DNA of 13,385 nt from an uncultured Ruminococcus sp. (GCA_900540005.1 UQEM01000058.1:1-13385); one strand, 5' to 3'. Shown: positions 1 through 7,710, counted from the stretch's first letter. The notes: generated from the sequence alone by a model not told the origin. Translations and numbers: made by a program.

Positions 1-53
1 AATTTATGCTCGAAAATCTGCATATTATCTTAGTGTCAACACTCCCTAGTTAA

Positions 54-91
54 AAAATCACGGGAAGAATTATTTTTCTTCCCGTGATTTT
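54..91. terminator. Rho-independent terminator of the upstream gene
   Basis: A perfect 16-bp inverted repeat pairs 54-69 with 76-91 around a six-base loop. The arms contain TCACGGGAAGAA and its complement, with A residues before and a T-rich run (TTTTGTTT) after, so it could work on either strand. No coding sequence leads into it inside the window. It most likely ends a plus-strand gene lying to the left and insulates the marR operon from read-through. The remainder up to about 200 holds only weak, short palindromes and no supportable gene. Confidence 0.75.
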
Positions 92-201
92 GTTTATATC
101 GGAGCGCATAATAATAGTAGTGCTGATTTTCAGCCTACGCCTGCCTCCGAGGCGAATATGCACAGAAAATTACGGAATTGTAAACTAATGTGCTTTCACT
201 T

Positions 202-229
202 TTTCAACACATTGCCGCCATTTTAAATA
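202..229 (+). promoter_or_regulatory. Candidate promoter of the marR-ABC operon
   Basis: A TTTCAA hexamer at 202-207 lies 16 nt before TAAATA at 224-229. Both are only moderate matches to the sigma-A consensus. A start near 236 would place the transcript start inside the first GTTA/TAAC dyad, which would suit repression by the product of the first gene. The assignment is by eye and uncertain; no better pair is visible between the upstream terminator and the GTG start. Confidence 0.35.
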
Positions 230-232
230 CAC

Positions 233-261
233 CTAACGGGGTTAGAATTTAACGCAGTTAG
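233..261. promoter_or_regulatory. Putative MarR operator: two tandem GTTA/TAAC dyads
   Basis: CTAACGGGGTTAG (233-245) is an inverted repeat with 5-bp arms and a 3-bp centre. TTAACGCAGTTAG (249-261) has the same design with 4-bp arms, offset by 16 bp. Together they sit immediately before the AAAAAGGAGG ribosome site at 263-272. MarR proteins bind as dimers to short dyads overlapping their own promoter, so this is the most likely autoregulatory site. Binding is inferred, not shown. Confidence 0.5.
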
Positions 262-280
262 CAAAAAGGAGGATAGCAGA

Positions 281-742
281 GTGTTTACACGGGAAGAAAC
301 GATAGTAATAATACAGAGAATTTTTGAAAGCCGCCCCACCAAGTTGTTCAAACCGCTTGATGAAACGCGTGCAGGACTTCACTGCGTTTTGCGTATGCTC
401 GACAGGGAAGAAAAGCCCCTTACAGCAGGTCAGATAAGCACGAAAATGGGTGTCAGCTCGGCAAGAGTTGCAGTTTTGCTGCGCAAGATGGCTGAAAAGG
501 GACTCATTGTCCGCGAGGGCAGTCCTGATGACGCAAGAAAGTCGATGATCTCGCTCTCCGATGAGGGCAGAAGTCAGATAGAGAAACTGAATGAAGAACG
601 CATTAATGTTTTTCAGGGTGTTATCAACCGCCTTGGAAAGGAGAAAACCGAGCAGTTTATCCAACTTTCGGGCGAACTGAAGAAAGCTTTTGAAGATGAG
701 ATAGCTGAGCGGGAGGCGTCAGGAAAAGGAGGAGACTTATGA
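281..742 (+). CDS. MarR-family transcriptional regulator
   Basis: A 153-residue winged-helix regulator, the usual MarR length. The DNA-binding helix-turn-helix spans about residues 46-76 (PLTAGQIS..MGVSSARVAVLLRKM..KGL), followed by the wing at about 79-95 with the family hallmark DDARKSMISLSDEG. Flanking helices 1-40 and 97-145 would form the dimer interface. The start is GTG at 281, 8 nt after a strong AAAAAGGAGG. The stop overlaps the start of the first exporter gene by 4 nt (ATGA), so translation is coupled. MarR proteins beside ABC multidrug exporters usually repress them and release DNA on binding a small toxic ligand. That role is inferred from context; the ligand cannot be told. Confidence 0.9.
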   Translation: MFTREETIVIIQRIFESRPTKLFKPLDETRAGLHCVLRMLDREEKPLTAGQISTKMGVSSARVAVLLRKMAEKGLIVREGSPDDARKSMISLSDEGRSQIEKLNEERINVFQGVINRLGKEKTEQFIQLSGELKKAFEDEIAEREASGKGGDL

Positions 743-2514
743 TAAGAATATTTAAAAATCTGAAAAAGCGCGACTGGATCGGCATTATGACATGCGCCGG
801 ACTTGTCGTTGTGCAGGTATGGCTTGACCTTACCATGCCTGACTACACACAGAAGCTTTCAAAGTCGGTCTCGGCAGGAAGTATCGTCATGAACGAAGTG
901 TGGAAAAACGGCGGAATGATGCTTTTGTGCGCACTCGGCAGCATGGTGGCTTCCATATGCTGCGGATTCTTTGCTGCGAGGATTGCGGCGAATTTCGCAA
1001 AGACGCTCCGTGAAAAACTTTACGGCCATATCATGGAATTCTCAAACTCCGAGATAAACAAGTTCTCGACCCCGAGCCTTATCACGCGTACCACCAACGA
1101 CGTGGTTCAGATGCAGATGCTCATTGCAATGGGTATGCAGATAATCATAAAAGCGCCCATAACTGCTGTGTGGGCGATAACGAAAATATCAAGCACAAGC
1201 GTTGAGTGGACTACGGCTATTCTCATTTGTGTGGGAATAATGGTTGCCACCATACTTACTCTTGTATTGTTTGCATATCCGAAATTCAAGCAGATCCAGA
1301 CGCTGACCGACCGTCTGAATGATACCACTCGTGAGAACATCAGCGGCGTCAGAGTCGTTCGTGCTTTCAATGCCGAGCAGTATCAGGAGGGAAAATTTGA
1401 TGCGGTAAACTCGGCGATTACCAAAAACAACCTCTTTACGAGCCGCATAATGGGCTTTATGTTTCCTGTTATGTCGCTTTCGATGAGCGGACTCACCCTT
1501 GCGATTTACTGGGTAGGAGCTTACCTCATAAACGGCGCGGAAGTCATGGAGAGAGCTGAAGTTATCGGCAACATGACTGCATTTACGCAGTATGCACTTC
1601 AGGTCGTAGCGGCATTCATGATGTTGATAGCGATTTTCATTATTCTGCCGCGAGCAATGGTTTCGGCAAAGCGTATCAACGAAGTGCTCGATACTCCGTG
1701 CGGTATCACCTATCCCGAGACTTCTGACAGTAAGGCTTCCGCCAAAAAAGGCGGAGAGATCGAATTCAGAAACGTTTCGTTCTCATATCAGGATTCGGGT
1801 GAACCGTGTCTCAGGAATCTTAATTTCAAGATAGCTTCCGGCGAGACATTTGCCATTATCGGAGCAACAGGTACCGGCAAGACCACGCTTGTCAATCTGA
1901 TTCCGAGATTCTATGACGTTACGGACGGAGAGATACTCATTAACGGCAGAAACATAAAGAGCTATCCTGAGAAAGAGCTTGAAAAGCTTGTTGCAGTGGC
2001 TCCGCAGAAGGCTACGCTTTTCTCGGGAGATATAAAGTCCAACATCACCTATGGCTGCGATGAGGATATTTCGGACAGTGATGAGCGTATCACCCGTGCG
2101 CTTGATGTTTCGCGCTCGGATTTCGTTGCAGAGCTTGAACAGGGGATACACGCTCCTGTGGCTCAGGGCGGAACAAACTTCTCAGGCGGTCAGAAACAGA
2201 GACTTTCTATCGCAAGAGCTGTTTTCAAGGATTCGGGTATCATGATTTTTGACGATACATTCTCGGCGCTTGACTACAAGACGGATATGCTTGTCCGAAA
2301 AAAGCTCCGCGAGCAGCTTTCCGAAACGACCGTTATCATAGTTGCTCAGCGAATCGGTACGATACGAAATGCCGATAAGATACTTGTGCTCCATGACGGA
2401 GTTGCAGCAGGTCTCGGAACTCACGATGAACTGCTCAAAAACTGCCCGATATACAAGGAAATCGCACTTTCTCAGTTATCTGAGGAAGAACTTGGCGGAA
2501 AGGAGAGTGAATGA
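739..2514 (+). CDS. ABC exporter half-transporter, subunit with the degenerate ATP site
   Basis: 591 residues with an N-terminal six-helix exporter domain (hydrophobic stretches near 14-32, 58-80, 130-150, 157-178, 238-265 and 283-305) and a C-terminal ATPase. Walker A is GATGTGKT (375-382) and the Q-loop lies in VAPQ near 420. The signature FSGGQ (481-485) is intact. Walker B reads IMIFDD, with Asp506 where the catalytic Glu should be, and the switch His is Gln537 (VAQR). This is the noncatalytic-site subunit of a heterodimer like BmrC, LmrC or TM287. It should pair with the next gene to export drugs or lipophilic compounds; the substrate is unknown. A GGAGG lies just before ATG 739. The ATG overlaps the marR stop. 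Confidence 0.92.
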   Translation: MIRIFKNLKKRDWIGIMTCAGLVVVQVWLDLTMPDYTQKLSKSVSAGSIVMNEVWKNGGMMLLCALGSMVASICCGFFAARIAANFAKTLREKLYGHIMEFSNSEINKFSTPSLITRTTNDVVQMQMLIAMGMQIIIKAPITAVWAITKISSTSVEWTTAILICVGIMVATILTLVLFAYPKFKQIQTLTDRLNDTTRENISGVRVVRAFNAEQYQEGKFDAVNSAITKNNLFTSRIMGFMFPVMSLSMSGLTLAIYWVGAYLINGAEVMERAEVIGNMTAFTQYALQVVAAFMMLIAIFIILPRAMVSAKRINEVLDTPCGITYPETSDSKASAKKGGEIEFRNVSFSYQDSGEPCLRNLNFKIASGETFAIIGATGTGKTTLVNLIPRFYDVTDGEILINGRNIKSYPEKELEKLVAVAPQKATLFSGDIKSNITYGCDEDISDSDERITRALDVSRSDFVAELEQGIHAPVAQGGTNFSGGQKQRLSIARAVFKDSGIMIFDDTFSALDYKTDMLVRKKLREQLSETTVIIVAQRIGTIRNADKILVLHDGVAAGLGTHDELLKNCPIYKEIALSQLSEEELGGKESE

Positions 2515-2515
2515 T

Positions 2516-4315
2516 ATGCCGCCCATGCACGGAAGAATGATGGCTGCGGGTCAGCACCCCGAAAAAGCTGACCTCGGAGCGATAAAGAAAATACTCATCT
2601 ACTGCAAAAGGTATCTCCCTGCGCTTATTGCTGCCATTATATTTGCAATCGGAGGCTCGGTCGCAACGATAATCGGCCCTGAAAAAATAAGCGACCTCAT
2701 GAACGAGATAACCAAGGGGATCATGACAGGGATAGATATGGACGCTTTTGAGAAGATATGCTTCACGCTCGTTGCAATTTATGTGACGGGAGCAATTCTC
2801 AGCTACGCACAGCAGTTCATTACCGCGACTGTAACCCAGAATACTGCGCGTCGGCTTCGTCGGGATATCGACACAAAGATAAACCGCCTGCCGCTGAGAT
2901 ACTTCGACACCACGACAAAGGGCGACCTGCTTTCGCGTGTTACCAACGATGTTGATACCATAAGCCAGACGCTTTCAAGCAGCAGCGCAAACCTTATAAG
3001 TTCGCTTGCACTTTTCTTTGGCGTTATCTATAAGATGTTCAGGACGAATGCAGTTCTTGCAACTGTGACCATAGTTTCATCACTTGTCGGTTTTGTGTTT
3101 ATGGGACTCATTCTGAAAAAGTCTCAGGTATACTTCAACCGCAAGCAGTCTGACCTTGGCGCTATGAACGGTCATATCGAGGAAATATACACCAATCACA
3201 ACATTGTCCGTGCTTTCGGAGCAAAGAACTCAGAGCACGAAAAGTTCGGAAAGATCAACGGTCGTCTCTATGATTCCAACTGGAAGTCGCAGTTCCTTTC
3301 GGGCATGATGATGCCTATGATGAACTTTGTCGGAAACCTCGCATACGCGCTTATTTTCATTGTAGGCGTTGCGTTTATCGTAAACGGAAATACTGCTGTA
3401 ACTCTCGGCACTATCATGTCATTCGTCATTTATGCAAAGCTCTTTTCACAGCCGCTTTCGACCTTTGCGCAGTCAATGACCTCTATCCAGCAGGCATCTG
3501 CGGCCTCCAAGCGTGTTTTTGACCTGCTTGAGGCTCAGGAGCAGGAGGACGAGAGCAGAAAAACCGCTGAGATCAAAAACGTCAGAGGAGAGGTAGAGTT
3601 CAGAAACGTAAAGTTCGGCTATCTTCCCGACAAGACCATTATTCACGATTTCTCGGTAAAGCTTGGTGCGGGAAAGAAGATCGCGATAGTTGGCCCTACA
3701 GGTGCAGGCAAGACCACTATGGTAAATCTGCTCATGCGCTTCTACGATACCGACAGCGGCGACATTCTCGTTGACGGAGTTCCCGTAAGAGACATGAAAC
3801 GCGAGAATGTCCACGAGCTTTTTGATATGATATTGCAGGATACATGGCTGTTTGACGGTACGATACGCGAAAACCTTGTTTATAATAAGAAGGGCGTAAC
3901 AGATGAGGAACTGGACAAAGCCTGCGCGGCTGTTGGTCTGAGCCACTTTATTGCGACACTTCCGCAGGGATATGATACGCGCCTTAGTGACGCGCTCAAT
4001 CTATCTGAGGGACAGAAGCAGCAGCTCACCATTGCTCGTGCGATGATAAAGGATTCACCGATGCTTATTCTCGACGAGGCAACTTCCTCGGTAGACACCC
4101 GAACGGAACTTGTTATTCAGCAGGCTATGGATAAGCTTTCAGAGGGAAGAACCTCTTTCGTTATCGCTCACAGACTTTCCACAATACGAAATGCCGACCT
4201 TATCCTCGTAATGAAGGACGGCGATATTGTTGAGCAGGGCAGTCACGAGGAACTCCTCGCGAAAAACGGCTTCTATGCCGAGCTTTACAACAGTCAGTTT
4301 GATGAAACAGCATAA
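2516..4315 (+). CDS. ABC exporter half-transporter, subunit with the catalytic ATP site
   Basis: 599 residues: transmembrane exporter domain (hydrophobic segments near 34-54, 80-98, 155-173, 178-200, 260-287 and 295-312), then an ATPase. Walker A is GPTGAGKT (393-400), Walker B MLILDE has the catalytic Glu521, and the switch His552 (AHRLST) is present. The signature is LSEGQ (496-500) instead of LSGGQ. This complements the partner's defects, so one canonical site (Walker motifs here, signature from the partner) and one degenerate site would form. The open frame runs upstream inside the previous gene, but ATG 2516 is chosen because AAAGGAG (2499-2505) precedes it at proper spacing and only 1 nt separates it from the previous stop. 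Product: multidrug-type heterodimeric exporter of the BmrD/LmrD/TM288 kind. Confidence 0.93.
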   Translation: MPPMHGRMMAAGQHPEKADLGAIKKILIYCKRYLPALIAAIIFAIGGSVATIIGPEKISDLMNEITKGIMTGIDMDAFEKICFTLVAIYVTGAILSYAQQFITATVTQNTARRLRRDIDTKINRLPLRYFDTTTKGDLLSRVTNDVDTISQTLSSSSANLISSLALFFGVIYKMFRTNAVLATVTIVSSLVGFVFMGLILKKSQVYFNRKQSDLGAMNGHIEEIYTNHNIVRAFGAKNSEHEKFGKINGRLYDSNWKSQFLSGMMMPMMNFVGNLAYALIFIVGVAFIVNGNTAVTLGTIMSFVIYAKLFSQPLSTFAQSMTSIQQASAASKRVFDLLEAQEQEDESRKTAEIKNVRGEVEFRNVKFGYLPDKTIIHDFSVKLGAGKKIAIVGPTGAGKTTMVNLLMRFYDTDSGDILVDGVPVRDMKRENVHELFDMILQDTWLFDGTIRENLVYNKKGVTDEELDKACAAVGLSHFIATLPQGYDTRLSDALNLSEGQKQQLTIARAMIKDSPMLILDEATSSVDTRTELVIQQAMDKLSEGRTSFVIAHRLSTIRNADLILVMKDGDIVEQGSHEELLAKNGFYAELYNSQFDETA

Positions 4316-4402
4316 AAAAGAGCCGTCTCATAAAGGATTGCGCCCATATAGAAGTTTTATCACAGCTACTATAAGCAAGACCTTTACAGCAAGCTATGAA
4401 AC

Positions 4403-4438
4403 AGAACAGGCAGAGTCGGAATTGACTCTGCCTGTTCT
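4403..4438. terminator. Hairpin terminator between convergent operons
   Basis: A perfect 15-bp inverted repeat (4403-4417 with 4424-4438; arm core GAACAGGCAGAGTC) has a six-base loop, GGAATT. It lies 87 nt after the ABC operon stop and 14 nt before the minus-strand AlbA_2 gene stop. The following plus-strand sequence is AT-rich (TTAGTTATAAAT) but lacks a clean T-run, so efficiency is uncertain. It probably serves both converging operons. The stretch 4316-4402 before it holds no gene that I can support. Confidence 0.65.
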
Positions 4439-4452
4439 TAGTTATAAATAGA

Positions 4453-5391
4453 TTATTTTTTACTTGCAGATTGTCTTGGCTGTGAGTCAATTATAAACAG
4501 AAATGGTGGGTCACCTCCCGCATCAACTTTATTCTTATATAGTTCTTTTATCTTACTTGTTCTTCTTGGATTACCAAGTTGGATATATACATAGATTCTA
4601 TTATTGGTATTTTCAGCTTTTGCGTATTCTTCAATTTGAACTTCAAAACCATGCAAGTATTGATCATTTGTAGAGAGCTTTATTTCTATTACCGTCTTAT
4701 CATTTCCTCGACTTAGCTTCAAATCCAATGCTCCCGATCCTTCATTGGCTTCAAATGACATATCAATATTATTATTGATGCAATAATCTCTGCCTTTTAA
4801 ATCAATTAAACGTTGTATATCTTTTTCTCTCGAAGCACTTGGGAATTCTTGGCTCATTTGCCACCCCTTATGCATTTCAACCCATTCTTTAAATGGTTCT
4901 AAGATTCTAAATGTTGCCTGATAACTACTAATTTGCGAGCTGTCATCATGCATTAAAAAATTATAGACACCGCTTCTATTGATCTTTTTGTAGGCAGTAG
5001 CAGCTTCTCGGCTAACTATCATATCGTTAATTCGATAAAGTGCTACTCCTTTATATGTATGAGTAAGATTGCTTTTATCAACTGAAATGCATATAATTGA
5101 TTTAGAATCAATGTCTATTATCTCAATTTGGAGTGTGATCGTAGGTACAATGGCAATTGGATTGTCGTTTCCCCTTTGAATCCTTGATTTAATTGCACTT
5201 ATATAATGTGATTCACAGCCTATTATTTCCCCATTATCAGAAACACCCATTAATAGATGTCCACCTTTTGTATTAGCAAAGGCACACATAACACGAAATA
5301 TATTTGTGAAATCTTTACATTTACCTGTTTTGAATTCTAAGGTTGATGATTCACCCTTGCTGATTAGCTTCATTACAGTTTGTTTATTCAT
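4453..5391 (-). CDS. AlbA_2 (Schlafen-type) domain fused to a PD-(D/E)XK-like nuclease domain
   Basis: 312 residues. The N-terminal half (about 10-135) carries the AlbA_2/divergent AAA-4 pattern: E14 with LEFK (18-21), then AFANTKGGHLLMGVSDNGEIIG near 37-58 (written with its key GG and D52/G54 turn), a fold linked to nucleic-acid binding or processing. The C-terminal part (about 185-300) has a nuclease-like core: LD at 222-223, VIEIKLS with E236 and K238, and a following Gln252 in a helix, matching the D-x(n)-ExK plus Q layout of PD-(D/E)XK enzymes. The start has GAGGTG 5 nt upstream. It lies 34 nt after the immunity gene and may belong to the same transcript. The gene looks more AT-rich than its neighbours, so may have been acquired separately. 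Role in DNA/RNA restriction is inferred. Confidence 0.7.
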   Translation of the reverse strand: MNKQTVMKLISKGESSTLEFKTGKCKDFTNIFRVMCAFANTKGGHLLMGVSDNGEIIGCESHYISAIKSRIQRGNDNPIAIVPTITLQIEIIDIDSKSIICISVDKSNLTHTYKGVALYRINDMIVSREAATAYKKINRSGVYNFLMHDDSSQISSYQATFRILEPFKEWVEMHKGWQMSQEFPSASREKDIQRLIDLKGRDYCINNNIDMSFEANEGSGALDLKLSRGNDKTVIEIKLSTNDQYLHGFEVQIEEYAKAENTNNRIYVYIQLGNPRRTSKIKELYKNKVDAGGDPPFLFIIDSQPRQSASKK

Positions 5392-5425
5392 AATTCACCT
5401 CTTAAAGGTTTTATCGGTAATATTT

Positions 5426-5803
5426 TTAATTCAAATACTTCTCCTTCCAGCGCTGATAATATCCAATAGAATCTTCGGAAATATCCTCATACTCATAATC
5501 TGCCTTGAAATTGCCTTCATCGTCAACTATAAGCGTCATAACATACCATGTATCCTTCTTGCTCAATTCCTTACGAACAGGCATTATCTGACTGTCGATA
5601 ACAGCAAATGCTTTTATTATATCTTTCTTGGATATGCCTTTAAGCTTAAAGCATTCAGTATATACTCCATCGCCTGAGTCAACAAAGTATTTCATACTGT
5701 AACTATTCTCGCCGTATTTTGCGTAGAATACTACCTTATGCCAATCATCGAGCAATACCTCCTGCAATGTATTGAATATGCCCTGATAAGAAATATTTTT
5801 CAT
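5426..5803 (-). CDS. YezG-like (DUF600) immunity protein
   Basis: 125 residues, the right size for the family. It has the layout typical of YezG/DUF600 immunity proteins: an N-terminal segment with W21-x-K23 and FYAKYGENSYSMKYF, a central helix (ISKKDIIKAF), then TWYVMTLIVDDEGNFKADY (85-103), and the closing YEDISED...W119K..KYLN. In Bacillus subtilis YezG neutralises the nuclease end of the LXG toxin YeeF, and the gene just upstream here encodes the same kind of nuclease. The ATG overlaps the toxin stop (ATGA), with AAGAGGTG 7 nt upstream, so toxin and antidote are translationally coupled. Likely a cytosolic binder that blocks the nuclease. The family call rests on motif memory, not a search. 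Confidence 0.8.
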   Translation of the reverse strand: MKNISYQGIFNTLQEVLLDDWHKVVFYAKYGENSYSMKYFVDSGDGVYTECFKLKGISKKDIIKAFAVIDSQIMPVRKELSKKDTWYVMTLIVDDEGNFKADYEYEDISEDSIGYYQRWKEKYLN

Positions 5804-6504
5804 TTTACTTCACCTCTTGGAGTGTTAAAAAATGTCGTTGTAAATTCTTCTCCGTTAATTGAATAGCTTACTATAAAGCTGTCAGGACGATATGATTTGC
5901 CGGGATAATCCAGATCAACTCGCATACGTACATCTTTTCCGGCGCTCACTTCTTTGGCAAGTTGAGTTTCAAGATTTTTATAATCTCCGCAATTAAGCAC
6001 TGAGTCTTGAGCAACTATGTTTTCTAAGCCATTTGATCCATTGAATCTATCAGCAATAATATGCCCTTTATTGTCAGTTTCTTTTTCGTTACCCTTGCCT
6101 ATATCTTCAAAACTATCCTTAATCGTAAGTCTATCTCTGTTTCTAAGCTGTAACTTGCCATCAGCAGAAACTATTCGCCCATGATCGTCAGTTTCATACT
6201 TATAACCATTGATTTCATAAGTATTATCTGCTACAAGATCATTATCGACACGATATACTTCGCCGTTATCATCGGTATAGTGTTTTGCGCCGTCAACTTC
6301 ATAAACAGTATTAGGCTGTAAATTGTTATTTTCTCCGATTTCTTGTGGTATATCCTGTGCCTTAGCAGAGTTCTCGCCGATTTCCTTTGGTGCATCAGCA
6401 TAGTTACTCTTATTTTCGCCTATCTCTTTCGGAACTTCAACTGGCTTGATTTCTGAAACCTTTGCAGGATTAACATCAGATGATACATCTTTCATGTTCA
6501 TCAT
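5800..6504 (-). CDS. Polymorphic nuclease toxin with short repeat-bearing N-terminus (DNA/RNA non-specific endonuclease, Endonuclea_NS_2 type)
   Basis: 234 residues from ATG 6504. This start is chosen over an in-frame upstream one because GGAGGT (6513-6518) lies 8 nt before it and the ATG overlaps the ATPase stop as TAATG. Residues 1-60 are polar with three PxEIGEN repeats. Residues 66-118 hold two repeats of the form Y-E-[VI]-[DN]-G-x-x-Y-x-T-D-D-x-G, common linkers in Firmicute toxins. Residues 125-225 are the nuclease: DNKGHIIAD (144-152), ENIVAQD (161-167), N171 and E179. H148/N171/E179 match the His-Asn-Glu spacing of NucA-type enzymes (Asn and Glu eight apart). There is no LXG, WXG, RHS or signal peptide. 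The immunity gene follows immediately. Likely an effector that cuts DNA or RNA in competitor cells. Confidence 0.82.
   Translation of the reverse strand: MMNMKDVSSDVNPAKVSEIKPVEVPKEIGENKSNYADAPKEIGENSAKAQDIPQEIGENNNLQPNTVYEVDGAKHYTDDNGEVYRVDNDLVADNTYEINGYKYETDDHGRIVSADGKLQLRNRDRLTIKDSFEDIGKGNEKETDNKGHIIADRFNGSNGLENIVAQDSVLNCGDYKNLETQLAKEVSAGKDVRMRVDLDYPGKSYRPDSFIVSYSINGEEFTTTFFNTPRGEVK
6328..6432 (-). repeat. Three PxEIGEN peptide repeats, 42-nt period
   Basis: Within the toxin N-terminus, PKEIGEN (25-31), PKEIGEN (39-45) and PQEIGEN (53-59) recur at an exact 14-residue spacing, separated by variable polar residues. The DNA copies differ at wobble positions, so the peptide rather than the DNA seems conserved. 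A recognition or docking tag for export is an inference. Confidence 0.8.
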
Positions 6505-7625
6505 TACATGATACCTCCATTCATTCCGAAATATTGGTATCTGCGAGCAATATCCGCACAAGTTTCCTCACGGTTAATAGCAATGCAGATATACTGCTGA
6601 ACTGTATCTATCAGCTTATCATCGCTGTCAAGCGAGAATACACTTCCAATAGACCGACGTACACGGATGAGACCGACTTCGTTGTTTTCAGCGTTTCTGA
6701 GAAGCATTGCGGTTCTATGTCCGCCGAATACATTATAAGCAACAATTAGCTTTTCTTCCTCGGTAAGCGATTCATCTGCAAGTCCTTTACGGAGGATACG
6801 CTTTGTGTTATCACCGTTTTCAAGCCTGTTTATCCAATCAAGCACTTCTGACTTTTCTTCGTCAGACAAAGCTATTTTTTCGGAAATGCCGTAAATACTC
6901 AGCAAAAGATGATAAGCAGATATATTGCTCTCTTTCTTACTGAAAGAGTATTTACGTTCCTTGTCATACTTTTCAGACTTGCATAATACCGCTTCTATCC
7001 AGTCATTCTGATGAATTACCGCAACAAATGCAGGCAGTTTCGCAAGTTCCTTGATCTGAACATCAGATAGTGCTATTGATTTTCCGACGAGCTCGCAATC
7101 GTGTTCGTCAGGCAAACGGAAAATGATCTTTGTATTGGTATTACGAATAACAGCTTCATCAAGCATATCGGGAGCTTGGTCTGCAATGATAAAACCTTCG
7201 CCGTATGTACGCATTTCTGCGATTGCATTTGTGAGCATCTCAACAGACTTGCCCTGTAAATTCGATGAATCCTGTGCCTGAACAAAAGGAGTTCGTCTGA
7301 GCAAGTTATGAGCCTCCTCCAATACAGTAATATGCTGTAAGTTCTCATTCATCTTGTCGGGTTGCATACGGTATTCCTGCAACTTCATGATAAGAATGCC
7401 CATAATAAGCGATTTGGTCTCAACAGAGCCTACTCTGCTTATATCGACAATGACATTCTTGTCAAAGAGAGCTTCGTTGCTTATCTCCTTAGTAGAGCAG
7501 AATATCTCACCGTTGATACCGTTCGTCAGGGATTTTACTCTTGTTATCAAAGCTCCCGAATAGTCGCTCTTGGTATCTGCGGAATACAGAGACTCACTCA
7601 TAATTTCGGGCAATACCTTTATCAA
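6504..7625 (-). CDS. HerA/DUF87-type ATPase, C-terminal fragment after the frameshift
   Basis: Continuation of the ATPase interrupted near 7705. As listed it starts at a TTG with no ribosome site, so this is not a genuine start. The frame is open back to 7706, where it encodes IERVYKDKGW, continuous in sense with the upstream fragment's MPAVLKDAI. In the 373 residues shown, Walker B is HITVLEEAHNLL (98-109), the sensor-like IIADQAPDML lies at 146-155, and NTKIIFRL holds a candidate arginine finger (R170). The pattern ADQAP...RNTNTKI is typical of HerA/VirB4-like hexameric motors. The last 130 residues are a helical extension of unknown role. Its stop overlaps the toxin ATG. If the frame is truly broken, this half may not be translated independently. 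Confidence 0.75.
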   Translation of the reverse strand: MIKVLPEIMSESLYSADTKSDYSGALITRVKSLTNGINGEIFCSTKEISNEALFDKNVIVDISRVGSVETKSLIMGILIMKLQEYRMQPDKMNENLQHITVLEEAHNLLRRTPFVQAQDSSNLQGKSVEMLTNAIAEMRTYGEGFIIADQAPDMLDEAVIRNTNTKIIFRLPDEHDCELVGKSIALSDVQIKELAKLPAFVAVIHQNDWIEAVLCKSEKYDKERKYSFSKKESNISAYHLLLSIYGISEKIALSDEEKSEVLDWINRLENGDNTKRILRKGLADESLTEEEKLIVAYNVFGGHRTAMLLRNAENNEVGLIRVRRSIGSVFSLDSDDKLIDTVQQYICIAINREETCADIARRYQYFGMNGGIM

Positions 7626-7699
7626 ATCAGCGAATGTCGGAAAATCGTCACTATAATACGCAGGATTTGAGAATATCCAGCCTTTATCCTTGTATACTC

Positions 7700-7710
7700 T
7701 CTCTATATAG
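7700..7710 (-). other. Frameshift site in the ATPase gene
   Basis: The minus strand reads GATGCTATATAGAGAGAG. In frame, this gives Asp-Ala-Ile-stop (TAG at 7703-7705). Removing two bases from the TATA/GAGA dinucleotide tract gives Asp-Ala-Ile-Glu-Arg-Val-Tyr and joins both halves into one protein of 1217 residues. The tract is prone to replication slippage. No slippery heptamer of the X-XXY-YYZ form precedes the stop, so programmed -1 frameshifting is not favoured. Real mutation and assembly error cannot be told apart here. Confidence 0.8.

Noticed and set aside
112..153. Short palindromes (GCTGA/TCAGC and GCCTC/GAGGC) in the leader before marR, considered as a riboswitch or second terminator
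   Set aside because: Stems are only 5 bp with no T-run and lie upstream of the likely promoter.
2342..2515. N-terminal extension of the second ABC exporter gene
   Set aside because: The extension lies inside the first exporter gene in another frame and matches no exporter sequence; ATG 2516 has the ribosome site.
6505..6561. Longer toxin start 19 codons upstream
   Set aside because: It would read through the end of the ATPase gene without a ribosome site; GGAGGT is placed for ATG 6504.
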